64,000 bases of DNA from Rhynchospora pubera (taxonomy: Eukaryota > Streptophyta > Magnoliopsida > Poales > Cyperaceae). Made by a program: the position numbers and the translations under genes. Under the pieces are notes generated by a model. The model worked only from the letters and a program-made list of their open reading frames with translations. It was not told where the DNA came from and searched no databases. Of the stretch, positions 46,389 to 57,566 are shown piece after piece (the first letter of the stretch is position 1; every line of letters starts with the position of its first letter). The stretch spans positions 312,606,513 to 312,670,512 of the forward strand of contig CM051459.1 of assembly GCA_028095005.1 (NCBI GenBank). The letters run 5' to 3'.

Positions 46389-47742
46389 GGAACCCCTGTG
46401 TCGCGCGGCACATTTACAGCGCACCAAATCTCAACCGTTTCCTAAATCGAACAAATGTATTTTCTCTCCGCTCCTTCCACATCGGATCCGAAACAAAGTA
46501 AAAAGGACGCTCCGCCTCTCTCCACCTCGCTCTGTCAGGGGCCCCACCTGCATTCGTATCCTCTTAATTTGCCGCGCCCGCGCGCGAGGAGTAGCTCCGT
46601 CTTGAACAGTCACGCCTTGATAGTAGCTCCGCCTTAAAGAAGCATCTCGTCTCTCTCACTTTCCTCGAGGCCTTTTCTTTCTCTCTTTTAAATATCTCTA
46701 CTATTTGATCCAGAATAGAAACCAAGATCAATTGTGGCTCCTTGGAGGTTTCCGATTTCTTTTTTCGACGTTCTATTCTCTCTTCATGTTGCTTTGAGTC
46801 CTCACTTTTTTTTCACTTTCCTCTTAGTGAGATGCTCGTTGGAAGCCGTTCAAGGCCATGATTCAGCCATCTCTCTGTCTCTCTTGCTAATGCTTTAATC
46901 TCGACTGCTCTGATTTTACATAAGTGTTTATTTGGATATGAGCTCAGTGTACTTGTGTAATTAAGATATTTATTGTTTAGCTTAATTAGCTATTTTCACT
47001 ATTAATTTCAGACTAAAATGACTGTATTGTTCCTTGAGCTTGTAATTAAATTAGATAATTAACGTAATATTTGATTTATTTTTCTAGTTAAATTGGTCTA
47101 ATCCCGTCTAAACCAATATGCTTGTTTAAGAAAGAGCAAGTCTAGAGATATCCAGATCTCCCATACAGCAATTCAATAGGTACAATTCCATTCTCCTAAA
47201 ACATATCAGTTATTCAGTACCATTCTCCCAACATGACCGTACCAGGTAGCGGTACCCCCACCAAACCAAGCAGACGTGCCTCAAACTAACCTCATAATTG
47301 AGCTTTCCTCTCTCCTATGGTGCTAACGAGCCTAATATTGTGGTTTTTGGTGCTCGAAAATGGTCGGAAGTTCTTAACGGGTCCATATCCGAAAACACAA
47401 CTTTAGACCAAACTGAGTCGACGCGACCAAAACTAACCGTACTGTCATGCTCTTCTCCCTGTCCCGATGCTATAGAGCATGTTTTTGTTGATCACGGTGG
47501 CCGAAATCGCCAGAAATATTAAATCTAAAAGATGAGGGACTTATGTGAAAATAACTTTTTTTTTTCCTTTGAACGACGAAAGGTTGGCAGGAGAATGGAG
47601 AAGGAAATACTGACGAGCGGGTCCCACTGTTTGTTTGTTTGTGAGTTGGGAGTGGAGAGCATTAAACTTTAGCCGTTCGATTTGGTGAAGGGCTCCGATT
47701 CTGTGCGCTGTAACTGTGCCGCACGACACAGGATTTGGATCT
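46389..47742. mobile_element. Mutator-like element, 1354 bp, perfect 9-bp TSD
   Basis: ATGTTGAAG flanks it on both sides (46380-46388 and 47743-47751). The left end carries CCTGTGTCGCGCGGCACA and the complement of the right end carries CCTGTGTCGTGCGGCACA, followed on both by TTACAGCGCAC. The left 300 bp of the interior is GC-rich and CT-rich and looks like leader or captured gene sequence (46455-46660); the rest is AT-rich. No transposase was recognised. The element ends about 130 bp upstream of the bHLH gene's TATA box. Confidence 0.82.
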
Positions 47743-47751
47743 ATGTTGAAG

Positions 47752-48461
47752 AAGCTAATATAAAAGCTCAGCACTACAACTCATTTGCTGATTACTAATT
47801 TTAAACAAAACAAGTAACCAAATATATTTCTATATTTTCTTTTTTTCATTTATCATATTATTTATTTAGTGGGCGATAAATATTAATTTTGGGTTCAATT
47901 ATGTTCTTTATGATATCCTTCAATAGTTTTCAAGCTAACATTGTGACATCGTCATTGGAAGAGGTTAATATAATGCTCATCACCAAAACTCTCTTGCTGA
48001 TTAATATAATGTGAAAACAAGCAACCGTATTCATTTATGGGTAATTATTAATTATTTATTATCTATGTTAGAATATGCTTCAAACTCAACGAAGGAAACA
48101 CATTTCTGGTGAAATTGCCTTTTCCTCTGGACTCTGGAGGAGTCTACTGGTTCCTCCAATTGTTGTGGGGACACCTATAAATAATAAGGAAAATAATGCA
48201 TAAGGAAAACATTTGATTATCTTATCAAAAGGTTCTTTGACTCTAACAAACTTTGATGTGGCTATTTAAAATTTTCTTTCTTGGCATTTACCGTTTAAAC
48301 AATTTGCAAATTGTTTCTTGGTGTTTGTCCGCAATTAAATTTCCAACGGATGATTAGCTGGGTGGTCTAAAACTTAATGAGCTTCATGTACAGTTCTGCT
48401 GATGGCAGATATTGTGCTCTTAACTATTGAATTTTTCTAAACTTAATTGATATATCATATC
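47752..48461. other. AT-rich intergenic DNA, no gene recognised
   Basis: Nothing supported here. Confidence 0.45.
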
Positions 48462-49246
48462 GAAAATTGCTAACGTGCCATTGATTTTTTATCAACTCAT
48501 TTTTCGAAATTAAAAAATCAAATGATCAATCAAACCGTTTAAGTTGATTATCATATCGAAATATTTTTGGAGACCAAATTTTACATTTTTTCCAAATATT
48601 TTTTTCGCTATTTATTAAGAGCAAGGTTCTGGTGCCACACTTTTTTGGTATTACAAATGCCATACTTTCCTTTTTATTTTAAATTTAAAAAATTTAAAAT
48701 ATAATCATCCGATCCAAACCGTTGATCTTGTTCATTTAAAAAATGGATGCGTTGTCCTAAAATTTCATAATTTTTAAAGTTTATTTGATACTTGATCAAG
48801 AGGTCAAAAAATGGACATATTAGAATGAATCTATTTTAGTTATTTTGATCCGTTCATTTTTGGCCTTTTGATCAAGCATCAAATAAAATTCAAAAATTAT
48901 AAATTTTCTGACAACACATCCGTCGTTAAAATGAACAAGATCAACGGTTTGAATCGGACGATTATATTTTAAATTTTGAAATTTAAATAAAAAAGTAAAG
49001 TGTGGCATTTGTGGCACAAAAAAGTGTGGAACCGAAAGCTTGCTCATTTATTAAATTGGACGGACTAAAATATAATGTTTTTTTATATATCATAATAAAT
49101 AGCCAATAAATCTGAAAAAAATGTAAAATTTGTCTCCAAGGATATTTCAATATGATGATCAACTTGTGCGGTTTGAATCGACTATTTGAATTTTGAATAT
49201 CAAAAAAACGAGTTCATAGAAAATCAATGGTACATTAGCAATTCTC
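48462..49246. mobile_element. Outer hairpin MITE interrupted by another MITE
   Basis: GAAAATTGCTAACGTGCCATTG on the left pairs with CAATGGTACATTAGCAATTCTC on the right, and the arms continue through GGAGACCAAATTTTACATTTT and AAAATGTAAAATTTGTCTCC to AATAAATAGC. The loop is interrupted by the 427-bp element at 48619-49045. Without it the outer hairpin would be about 350 bp, close in size to the related copy at 19397-19791. Confidence 0.78.
48619..49045. mobile_element. Inner hairpin MITE, Mutator-type, perfect 9-bp TSD
   Basis: GAGCAAGGTTCTGGTGCCAC at the left pairs with GTGTGGAACCGAAAGCTTGCTC at the right. ATTTATTAA flanks it on both sides (48610-48618 and 49046-49054). The arms pair over almost the full length, with GATCCAAACCGTTGATCTTG and its complement in the middle of each arm. 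Confidence 0.85.
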
Positions 49247-49589
49247 ATATCATTTATATCTTGGTAAATGATGATATACATAAAGCTTATAATTTTTTAG
49301 TTAATAATGCACCGTTCAAAATTATAATTTCCTCTTCTTAATAATTAACTTCAAAAAATTATCATGTTTTCAATTTTGCTGTTGAACAGGAAATGTGGAC
49401 ATGATAACACCTTGTAGCATGTGGATCCTTGTAAGATTATCTCGTGTTTGAATAGTGAACATGATATTATATATATTGATTGTGTCGTAAATAAAACAAT
49501 TATTTATATTGGTACTACTTAACTCAACACTAATGCCTCAAATTAAATTAGCAAAGGAAAATTAAAAGTAATTGCTTCAAATTGAAGAA
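49247..49589. other. AT-rich intergenic DNA
   Basis: Nothing recognised. Confidence 0.45.
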
Positions 49590-49594
49590 AATTT

Positions 49595-51351
49595 TGTTAG
49601 TTAAGTGCACAATTTTAATTTTTCAAAGATAATTACTATTAATTATTCATAATTAAGCATGCACACACATAGGAACTAGTACCAAGCCATTCACACAAGA
49701 GAAAGGGTTCAAAGATGTACCTCCCTTGATATCGTAACCAAGGGGATTTGAACCGCGGTTAGGATGAAGGTGGTGCTTGCTCTTTCGGCCTCCTTGTCGA
49801 AAGCTCCTCGAGTCCACTTGGTATTAACCAAATCCTCAACAAGCTATGCTAGTAACTTGGAGGAGATGACTAATCCCTAACTTTCCCGTTCTTCTAGCAA
49901 ATGAACTAATCAATTTGTGGAAGAATGGGGCTCAACACATGAGCAATAGGGAGAGAAGAGAGGGGGGAGGCGCCTCACAAGGAGGGGGGGCGGCTAGGTT
50001 AGTGGGAGAGAGAGAGAGGGAATTTGCAACCATACACCTCTTTATATAGTGTGCAAACCCTACCTACTTCACACCACCTAATTACAAGATTGCCACCCAC
50101 CTACCACCTAGCATGGCCGGCCACATTATGGGCCCTTTATGGGCTATGTGCTTTGCCTCTTGGGTCCACTCAATCAATCATTAAATGGCCCCTCTTGTTG
50201 CTCTCAATTTGGTTCCCTATTGGGCCTTTAATTAATTATTTAATTAAAGCCCTATAATATGCATATGTGTTGATATAAATAATTATTGACTTAATAATAA
50301 TTATTTGGGGATTAGAAAATGCATTAATTTATTTCTATATGATCCCTTTGATTTAATTAATTATAACGGTCTATAACGCTATTTAATTAATTTAATCAAC
50401 TTATCATATTTTGCAATATCAATTATTGCAAATAAATAAATAATGCACTCATGGTTAAAACACCAATTTTGTGTGACCCTTTGAGGATTTATGCTACGTT
50501 GGACATGGAGTTAAATCGCTATTTAATTCCAATAATCATAAGCGGTATCTAGCAACACGTTATGATTCCCAATTCGCATAAATAGTGTACAGCTACAATA
50601 TTTCAATCCTGCATGAGAGAATAAAAGTATATCTCTATTTTGATTCTTATGTCACACGATATCACCGTATAATCCAAGATAGGAATGTGTCATTCTTGCA
50701 GATTATACGTTTCTTGATCTAGAGATAATTGTATCAGTTGCTAGCAAACAATCTATCTCCATCAAGGGGCCCAAACAGATATCGTCACTCACTAAGTGAA
50801 TTAATAAGGGACATACGGTTTTCTTGACTATTTAGCTTTTCCCCGCACAATTCAAGAGAACATAAATAACGTCCGTATAGCAGCCCTTATCGGAAATCAG
50901 CGGTAGACGATATTTATTGAACCTATCCTCATGTGGAAAAGATAAATATCTCAAACTTAGAATCAAAATCATAACGAAATAAATAATGACACATAACACA
51001 ATCCATATATTTATTTCGTTGGGTCATGTCCTGTACTATGTTCAATTAACATAAACATATGCAATTAAGTTGGTTACTCTTAACCTGTGATTTATAGAAC
51101 TTAATCATCACTTAACTTGCATACTAATCTTATTGATAATTAATGTTCCTTGTTAATTATTAAGATTATGGACGCTTTAGATTTATTGTTGTCATTTACT
51201 ACTAAATGAAATACAGTGATCTATAATTCAGATCCTCAACCTGAATGAACTGTCAACACATAAATCAAGGAACAAATGATATAAAATCATCCATAACATA
51301 AAACCATAAAAGTAGCCAAATATGATTGGCTTCTAGGACATATCTCTAACA
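49595..51351 (-). mobile_element. Solo LTR, 1757 bp, perfect 5-bp TSD
   Basis: It starts TGTTAG and ends CTAACA, with AATTT on each side (49590-49594 and 51352-51356). There is no primer-binding site, polypurine tract or second LTR between the ends, so only one LTR remains. Orientation is set by TATATAAA on the minus strand (50048-50041) and by the match of its 5' 260 bp to the LTR start at 63737. The minus-strand 5' end (TGTTAGAGATATGTCCTAG) is Copia-like in style. Confidence 0.88.
50041..50048 (-). promoter_or_regulatory. LTR promoter TATA box
   Basis: The minus strand reads TATATAAA, followed about 30-50 bases on by a CT-rich stretch. This would drive transcription of the retroelement and can fire outward from a solo LTR. 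Confidence 0.5.
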
Positions 51352-51356
51352 AATTT

Positions 51357-51758
51357 AGGGTTGATTGTAAAACCATAGTTTTGGGTTTTCTTTCTGCTTA
51401 ATGAAAAAATGATATCAAATAACTTTTTTGGGAAAAATATTGTCAAAACTTCTAATTTCTTCTGTGATGATGCTAATCTACCATCTAATCTGATTAAAAT
51501 CAATTTCCAACAACTAAAAAGTCTATACGTGTAATTAATTAAAACCTCCAACTTGTCCAACAGTCCCGAACCCTCTTAAGGGTATTTAATATTAATTTAA
51601 ATATGATCGAAATAGTCTTCCTTCATCAAATTTTAAAATTTAGTTCCTTTACAAATATTCTCTGTAATAAATGCAATGCAATCCAGAAAATAACGTCTCG
51701 CCAAGTTGAATACGATTATTATTAATTAGAGAAAATTTTTACTGTGCGATTTAAAATT
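51357..51758. other. AT-rich intergenic DNA
   Basis: Nothing recognised. Confidence 0.45.
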
Positions 51759-52661
51759 GAGGATTTGTTACCCAAAACTAACATCCTTTGTTTTTGCCAC
51801 CTTAAAATTCAAATTTCTTCCCTAATTGTCACTTTGTTATGTTTAATAATATAAATAATAGTTAAATACTAAAAATATAACTTTCTGATCATTATATCCT
51901 CAATCGGATGTAACCTAGTCGAGATCGATTAAACCCAGTCGATCTATTTCTCTTCGTGTCTTCTTCTCTAAGGCTCCGTTTGGATGACTTCTTTCCGGAA
52001 TAAGGAATAAGGAATAATCACTTTTTACCAATAAATTTATTTCTAACCATCCAAACTCTTCACAAAAGTTACACACTTCTCAATAAATTTACTCATTCCC
52101 AATAAATTTATTCCCTTCTTCCTTCTTCCTACCTTATTCTCAATGCATCCAAACGGAGTGGATGAGGTATGGAAATAAGGAAATAAAGGAATAAGATAAT
52201 AAATTTATTATAAACAATCCAAATTCTTCACAAAGTTACACACTTTTCAATACTTCTTCTCACTTCTTTTCTTATTCCTCTTATTCCCACACCATCTAAA
52301 CGGAACCTAAGAATGAACCCTAGATCGATCTCTTCATTGCTAATTCTCTCCGTCTCCACCCCAAAAATAGATCGGCCTTGTCGGAACTACACCGCCATCC
52401 TGTTTCGCACGGCCTCCGTCTCCTTCCCAGATCCATTCGGCCTCAATGGAATTGCATCTGTTGCCTTGCAAGGGATTCTAATCAACTGAGTTAGATTCGA
52501 CTTAGGGGTATAATGGTAAAAAAAATATATTTGATATTATTTAACTGTTATTTATATTATTAAATAGGACAAAGTGACAACTAGGAAGAAATTTTAATTC
52601 TAAGGTGGCAAAAACAAAAACAGAAGATGTTTGTTTTTTATGGTAAAATTTCAATTTCCTC
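51759..52661. mobile_element. Inverted-repeat element with about 110-bp arms, host of a composite MITE
   Basis: GAGGATTTGTTACCC at the left and GGTAAAATTTCAATTTCCTC at the right open long imperfect arms sharing TTGTTTTTGCCACCTTA, AATTTCTTCC and TTGTCACTTTG and their complements. Inside lie the composite MITE (51972-52307) and a GC-richer stretch (52310-52440) that may be captured sequence. The target-site duplication is unclear. Confidence 0.65.
51972..52307 (+). mobile_element. Composite (dimeric) MITE, GGCTCCGTTTGGAT family, TSD TAA
   Basis: The outer ends are GGCTCCGTTTGGAT and ATCTAAACGGAACC, with TAA on both sides (51969-51971 and 52308-52310). In the middle (about 52145-52170) an old right end ATCCAAACGGAG runs straight into an old left end TGGATGAGG. 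Two monomers thus sit head to tail inside one outer duplication. Confidence 0.75.
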
Positions 52662-53870
52662 AGTTACTCTAGCACCAAAAAAAAATATATATATATATAT
52701 GACATCAGTAAAAAGAGCTTTACCTTGTGAGTACTTTCTAATGCAACCGACATTTTTGAAATATCGAGGAATTACTTGATAATGAAAATGATTTACAACA
52801 CTGGAGAGAACTGATTTAAAAGCTGATACCGAAAGTAGATATTATTTCCCTTGTGATTGGTTGAGGTTGGTGATTATGTAACAAATTAAGTGATTCTAAG
52901 TTCATGCAGGCTATGCACAAAACAAGGTGCCATTATTGAAGAAGCTTCTTACGAGGAATTTATTATTAAGGGATTAGTTCAAAATTATTCAAAGAAAGCC
53001 AAGTAAGAACCGCATTTGGATTTTTCATATGTGCCAACCAAAACTAAAGTTAAAATTTAGAGGGTAACTAATAGAATCCCGTTGCAATTTGATATTACAT
53101 AACAATACAAGTAGCACTTCTAGTTTATTTTAGTTTAGTATTGAGTAGGGGACCGTTGAAGAATTGTTATTGTTTTTAATATCCACCATTATGTTCTGAA
53201 AACTTTACCTAAATCGATCTGGAAAAAGATGCTAATCTAAAGGAATGTCATTTAAATTAAACCAATCTAACGTGACAATTTTTTTTTTAAAAAAAAACAT
53301 TGACAATAGGGACCTAATAACTCTTCCAATCAGTTGATAATAAAAAATCACATCCTCTTAATTAAAATGGTTTGTTTATTTATAGAGGAAATATCCGCGC
53401 AAACTAATTAATCCTTACAAATAGACATTACGTTTGATCTTAGGAAACACTTATCTTTTATTTTGGACTCTGCAATTTCCGAAAGACAAAGCCGAATTAT
53501 ATTTCTCAAGTACGACCAATAAAACGCTTTGCTATTGCCCATTAGAGTTTAGAGTTCAGCGATTTCCTAAACATGAACTACGCAAAATACATTTTTGGTA
53601 TTTTCTTTTCTCTGAAATTTAGAATCTGGAATTATTTGAAATCATTCGGACTATTCACTGAAAAAACCTTCAAATTAAACACAGGCAGAAAAACCTGAAA
53701 AGATAAAAGCAAAAATAAAGGGTCCAAGAATAAAGTAATAAACTTGCGTTGGTTCGGCAAATAAAAGGAACTGAGCTTATTCCCGTAAAGGACCAAAAAA
53801 GGAAAAGAGTTTAATTATGACATGACGGAAGTTAAAAAAAAAGTTACGGATTTATGACATGACAAGATAA
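52662..53870. other. AT-rich intergenic DNA, no gene recognised
   Basis: Contains a short (AT)n run at 52687-52701. No gene was recognised. Confidence 0.45.
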
Positions 53871-53878
53871 CTACTACT

Positions 53879-54633
53879 TAGTGTTTAAACCCGCTCCGCC
53901 CCATGAACCGGACCGTCCCGAATCGTTCATGGACCGCGATAGATCGAAGGGTTAGAACGGGACGGGTCTTCGACGGGTTTGGGCCGCTCTTTCTAAAAAT
54001 ACCCGTGTTAACCTGCCCCGTCTTAACCCGTGGATCGAACCGTCCTACCCCGTCAACCCGTCCAAAATCCGTGCTAATCCCGAAAAAAAAGAAGAGGGTA
54101 ACTTTATATAATTATATTCAAATTTTTTCATCTAATAAAAAAAATTACAAATCAAATATAAGAAAACAAAAACAATAAAAACAGAAAAGATAAGTAAAAA
54201 AAAAATAAAGGAAAAACGTAAAAGTAAAAAATAAAAGTAATTATCGAAAAATAAAAAACAGAAAAAATATTGAAAAAAAGTATTGAAAAAATAACACACA
54301 AAAAAACAGCAAAAAAAAAACGTTATAGTGATTATCTATGTAGTTTAATACTAATGAAAAATAAAAAAATAGTAATAAAATAAATAAAAACCCGCGGACC
54401 GGACCGGACCGGATCGGACCGTCATAATCCGTGCGGGTTACATGGGACGGGTTTAAGAAGGATTAGGAGTACTACTTAGAACCAAGATTTCTAAGATGGA
54501 CCGTCCTAACCCGTCCCGTCTTAACCCGTGGACCGTTCTAACCCGCCCCGCCCTAACCCGTGGACCGCCGCGGGTTGGACCGCCGCGGGTTGGACCGCCG
54601 CGGGTTGGACCGCCCCGCCCCGTTTGATAAATA
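53879..54633. mobile_element. Probable hAT element with GGACCG/AACCCGTCC subterminal iterons
   Basis: Both ends are crowded with ACCCGT, GGACCG and GACGGGTT words in both orientations, around a very A-rich core. The flanks CTACTACT (53871-53878 and 54634-54641) match exactly, but are low-complexity. The ends TAGTGTTTAAAC and GTTTGATAAATA are partly inverted. A tandem TGGACCGCCGCGGGT unit (15 bp, about 3.6 copies, 54549-54612) lies near the right end. No transposase. Confidence 0.65.
54549..54612. repeat. 15-bp tandem repeat TGGACCGCCGCGGGT
   Basis: About 3.6 perfect copies, GC-rich in an AT-rich setting, inside the right subterminal region of the hAT-like element. Confidence 0.85.
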
Positions 54634-54641
54634 CTACTACT

Positions 54642-55054
54642 ACTGCACTAATTTTACTCTCTGAATTGTGCCATAGAAAATCATGAATTAGTAAAAAGTG
54701 AAACTTGGGTTAAGATCGTACAAGGGTTGCTGTCTTGCTGGTTCTTCACAATCATCTAGTATCTGTTATTTTGTGCCATAATTAATACTAGATATAAGTG
54801 ATATACTGATATCTATTCAATCAATGCTCAATTGCTTCTTCACCCAGCAATGCGAGATAATTGCTATTATTAATTTAAATTCGGGAATGGTACGTGCAAG
54901 GAAGTCGTTCTCAGAGCTTATCCTCAAAGCACATCATCAACTTCTGCTAATTTTCATCTTTATACTGTGGAGCAAAAAGTACAATTAACTATTTACTTTT
55001 AAAAAGACCGTCTCCCAATTACTATAAATCTTTGCAGAATTGATAAACACCTTG
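54642..55054. other. AT-rich intergenic DNA
   Basis: Nothing recognised. Confidence 0.45.
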
Positions 55055-55190
55055 GGCTCCGTTTGGATTGCTTAGGAATAAAAGAAATAGTCTATTTTTA
55101 AGCGGAAAGTATTGAGAAGTGTGTAAATTTACGAAAAATTTAGATTGTTTATAATAAATTTATGTCTAGGAAAAAACTATTCTCCTATTT
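55055..55190 (-). mobile_element. Truncated MITE of the GGCTCCGTTTGGAT family
   Basis: It begins GGGCTCCGTTTGGATTGC and includes GTGTGTAAATTTACG and TTGTTTATAATAAATT, the reverse-orientation interior of the family. The other end is missing. Confidence 0.55.
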
Positions 55191-55421
55191 TCATAAATTT
55201 AGTCTATCAAAGAGTCTGATTTATGACTTATTTACTTCCTTCGTTTTTCATGTTTAATTTTTGGTTTTTTCTTTGTTTAAGCTCATAACTCATGAATTTT
55301 ATGGAAACAAAACTTTATGTTTAATAAAAAGTAGGAGTACGACTTTTGTTTTGTTCTAAATTAAAAAAAAAGATGGTACAATGAAATCATTGTGCAATCT
55401 CATGTATACTGTGTACATCTA

Positions 55422-55642
55422 GGGTGTGTTTGGATGAGCATGGAATAAAGAATAAGAATAAGAAATTTCGGTATGCGTGCTTATTCAAATTTCTTATTCT
55501 TATATCATGGTTTTGTTAATATAGGAATAAGAGCCCAAATTCCTTATTCTTGTATTGTTTGGGTTGCACAAGAATAAGAATAAGCACGCATACCGAAATT
55601 TTTTATTCTTATTTCTTATTCCATGCTCATCCAAACACACCC
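55422..55642. mobile_element. Hairpin MITE, 221 bp, GGGTGTGTTTGGAT termini, TSD CTA
   Basis: The left half (GGGTGTGTTTGGATGAGCAT, AAATTTCGGTATGCGTGC) is the almost perfect complement of the right half. CTA flanks both sides (55419-55421 and 55643-55645). The termini resemble the GGGTGCGTTTGGAT family, but the interior is unrelated. Confidence 0.85.
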
Positions 55643-55645
55643 CTA

Positions 55646-56209
55646 ATGTCATATAGGACAAGCAGAGCCGCAATTAAGGACTTATTCCACCTTTTATCAC
55701 CTTTTTTCGCCGAAATTAAAACTTGTCAGACGTCATGTCCCATCGCAGCCGTCTTAAACTTTTCATCATTTATGTGAAGATATTAACGGCTACTAAGTAA
55801 CCAACTTAAGATCACCTGTGCAGTTTCAATTTCTTTTTTTTTTTATAATTCAATTGCTTGGCCTGAATCAGAGGTGATTCAAGTAAATATTTTTTTAACG
55901 GTAATACTATGCCCTTAAAACGGAAGTTGTTAATTTGAATAAAAAATATCAAAACAACTTGACAACATAAAAATTGGAAATTGATGATTTAGCAATATAC
56001 GTTGCATATATGTACGCTTGAAAAACAAAACAAATTAAACAAAACACGTAAAAACAAATTGAACTTGGTAACATATAGAACTTGATAATGGCAAGATGCC
56101 ACTAACAATTAAAAATGGGATGAGGAAGCTACCATGAAGTTTCCAAAAGGAAACTGCTCCATTTGCGGTTTAGCAAGCCTTTTCAGTTCTTTTTAGATTC
56201 CTACAGAAA
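55646..56209. other. Intergenic DNA, no gene recognised
   Basis: Nothing supported beyond short open frames. Confidence 0.45.
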
Positions 56210-56227
56210 GCCCCTGTATGCTATTTT

Positions 56228-56364
56228 TTTTTTTTTTTTTTTTGAAGAAAGAGGGAGGTCTTTGCCATCCAACTTTTTTGAAATTAAAGGTGCATGCAGG
56301 ACTTGAACCCTTGATCTCATGGAGGCCAGCCTAATACTCTTACCATTGAGCTACTATACCACAT
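56228..56364 (-). mobile_element. tRNA-derived SINE with poly(A) tail and 18-bp TSD
   Basis: On the minus strand the element begins ATGTGGTATAGTAGCTCAAT, which contains an RNA polymerase III A box (TAGCTCAATGG), and has a B box GGTTCAAGTCC some 40 bases on. It continues to a pyrimidine-rich tail and about 20 A (plus-strand T run, 56224-56243). The flanks GCCCCTGTATGCTATTTT (56210-56227) and GCCCCTGTGTGCTATTTT (56365-56382) differ at one base. The head resembles a tRNA but lacks a full cloverleaf, so it is a SINE and not a tRNA gene. Confidence 0.88.
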
Positions 56365-56634
56365 GCCCCTGTGTGCTATTTTATTTTTAGTTGCAATCAC
56401 AAGTTTGGTTGACGCATTATTACAAAATTATAATGTAAGGTAGAATGCGGCCGGAAGCCATTACTTATTTTAGTATGGTTTTAACCATATTATTTAATCC
56501 TTAGAGGGCCCTGGATACACTATATAACTTTTTCTTACAATTTGACCAACATATTCCTGCCCTGTTTTTTAATATGAGATAAAACAAGTACACATCAGAT
56601 GCGTACAAGTACGACCACCTAACAAATATAATAT

Positions 56635-57566
56635 AGGGAAAATTGGATATAACCCCTCTAATTTTCATCAACCGGATATAATCCCTCTAATTTTTAAAAC
56701 TGAATATAACCCCTATAATTTTTTCAGTTTGGGATATAAGCCCTTTCAATCAATTTCTATCATTTTTTAAATATAAAAAGATATTTTTTACATGTTTTGA
56801 CAAGATTTCCCTTACCTCTTCATCTCCCACATCTCTAACCCCTCTGAAACGAAGTAATGAAAGAAGTGGATAGAAAAAATAAGCTTCTTTTAAACAAGAA
56901 GAAAAATAGCTAGCCAAAAATTAGACGTTTTGATTTGGGATTTCTCTATTAGCCACATCATTTCAACCTTGTATTTGCTCTTTACCTTTTCGTATTAACT
57001 AAAGATCTTGTACGTTCTTTACCATCTCTCTGTTTTTTTTTAATCTATCAAAACCTTGTACGCGCTATTGATTGTGACAAGCTTCTGTGCACCAAATAAA
57101 GCAGTTCTTAAATAATGTGTACCCTCTAAAGAACTGGTAATGTAAATATTTATATCTCCTATAGAACATTTACAATCTAATACACACCATTGTACTATTA
57201 AATTGTTTGAACCGGTAGAATTGTTCAGATCTACAGTGGACTCTTCTCAGAGAATAAACACAACCGAAGCTTGTATACTACAGTGCCTCTTGAAACACAT
57301 ACATCAAATTATCTGTTATCGATAATAGGAATTCGCCCTTCAGCACTCCGTACTCAATAGCATAACAATTAACAAATAGAGAAAAGGGTATTTGTGTCCA
57401 AATTTATAAAATATATTTTCTTACATATAAAATATGATTGAAATTGATCGAAAGGGCTTATATCCCAAATTGAAAAGATTATAGGGGGGTTATATCCAGT
57501 TTTAAAGATTAGAGGGGGTTATATCCGGTTGGTGAAGATTAGAGGGGGTTATATCCAATTTTCCCT
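56635..57566. mobile_element. Long-TIR element with iterated GGATATAACCCC termini
   Basis: The ends AGGGAAAATTGGATATAACC and GGTTATATCCAATTTTCCCT open inverted arms of about 150 bp. Each arm contains three to four direct repeats of a 29-32 bp unit (GATATAACCCCTCTAATTTT). ATAATAT abuts both ends. A Mutator-type assignment fits the long arms, but the duplication is short and AT-only. The interior (56790-57380) shows no recognisable coding. Confidence 0.75.

Noticed and set aside
50024..50257. Plus-strand 77-codon frame inside the solo LTR
   Set aside because: It is antisense to the LTR, spans its promoter region, and has no recognisable features.
56250..56364. A functional tRNA gene
   Set aside because: A and B boxes are present, but the stems do not form a cloverleaf, and the unit has a poly(A) tail and target-site duplications, so it is a SINE.
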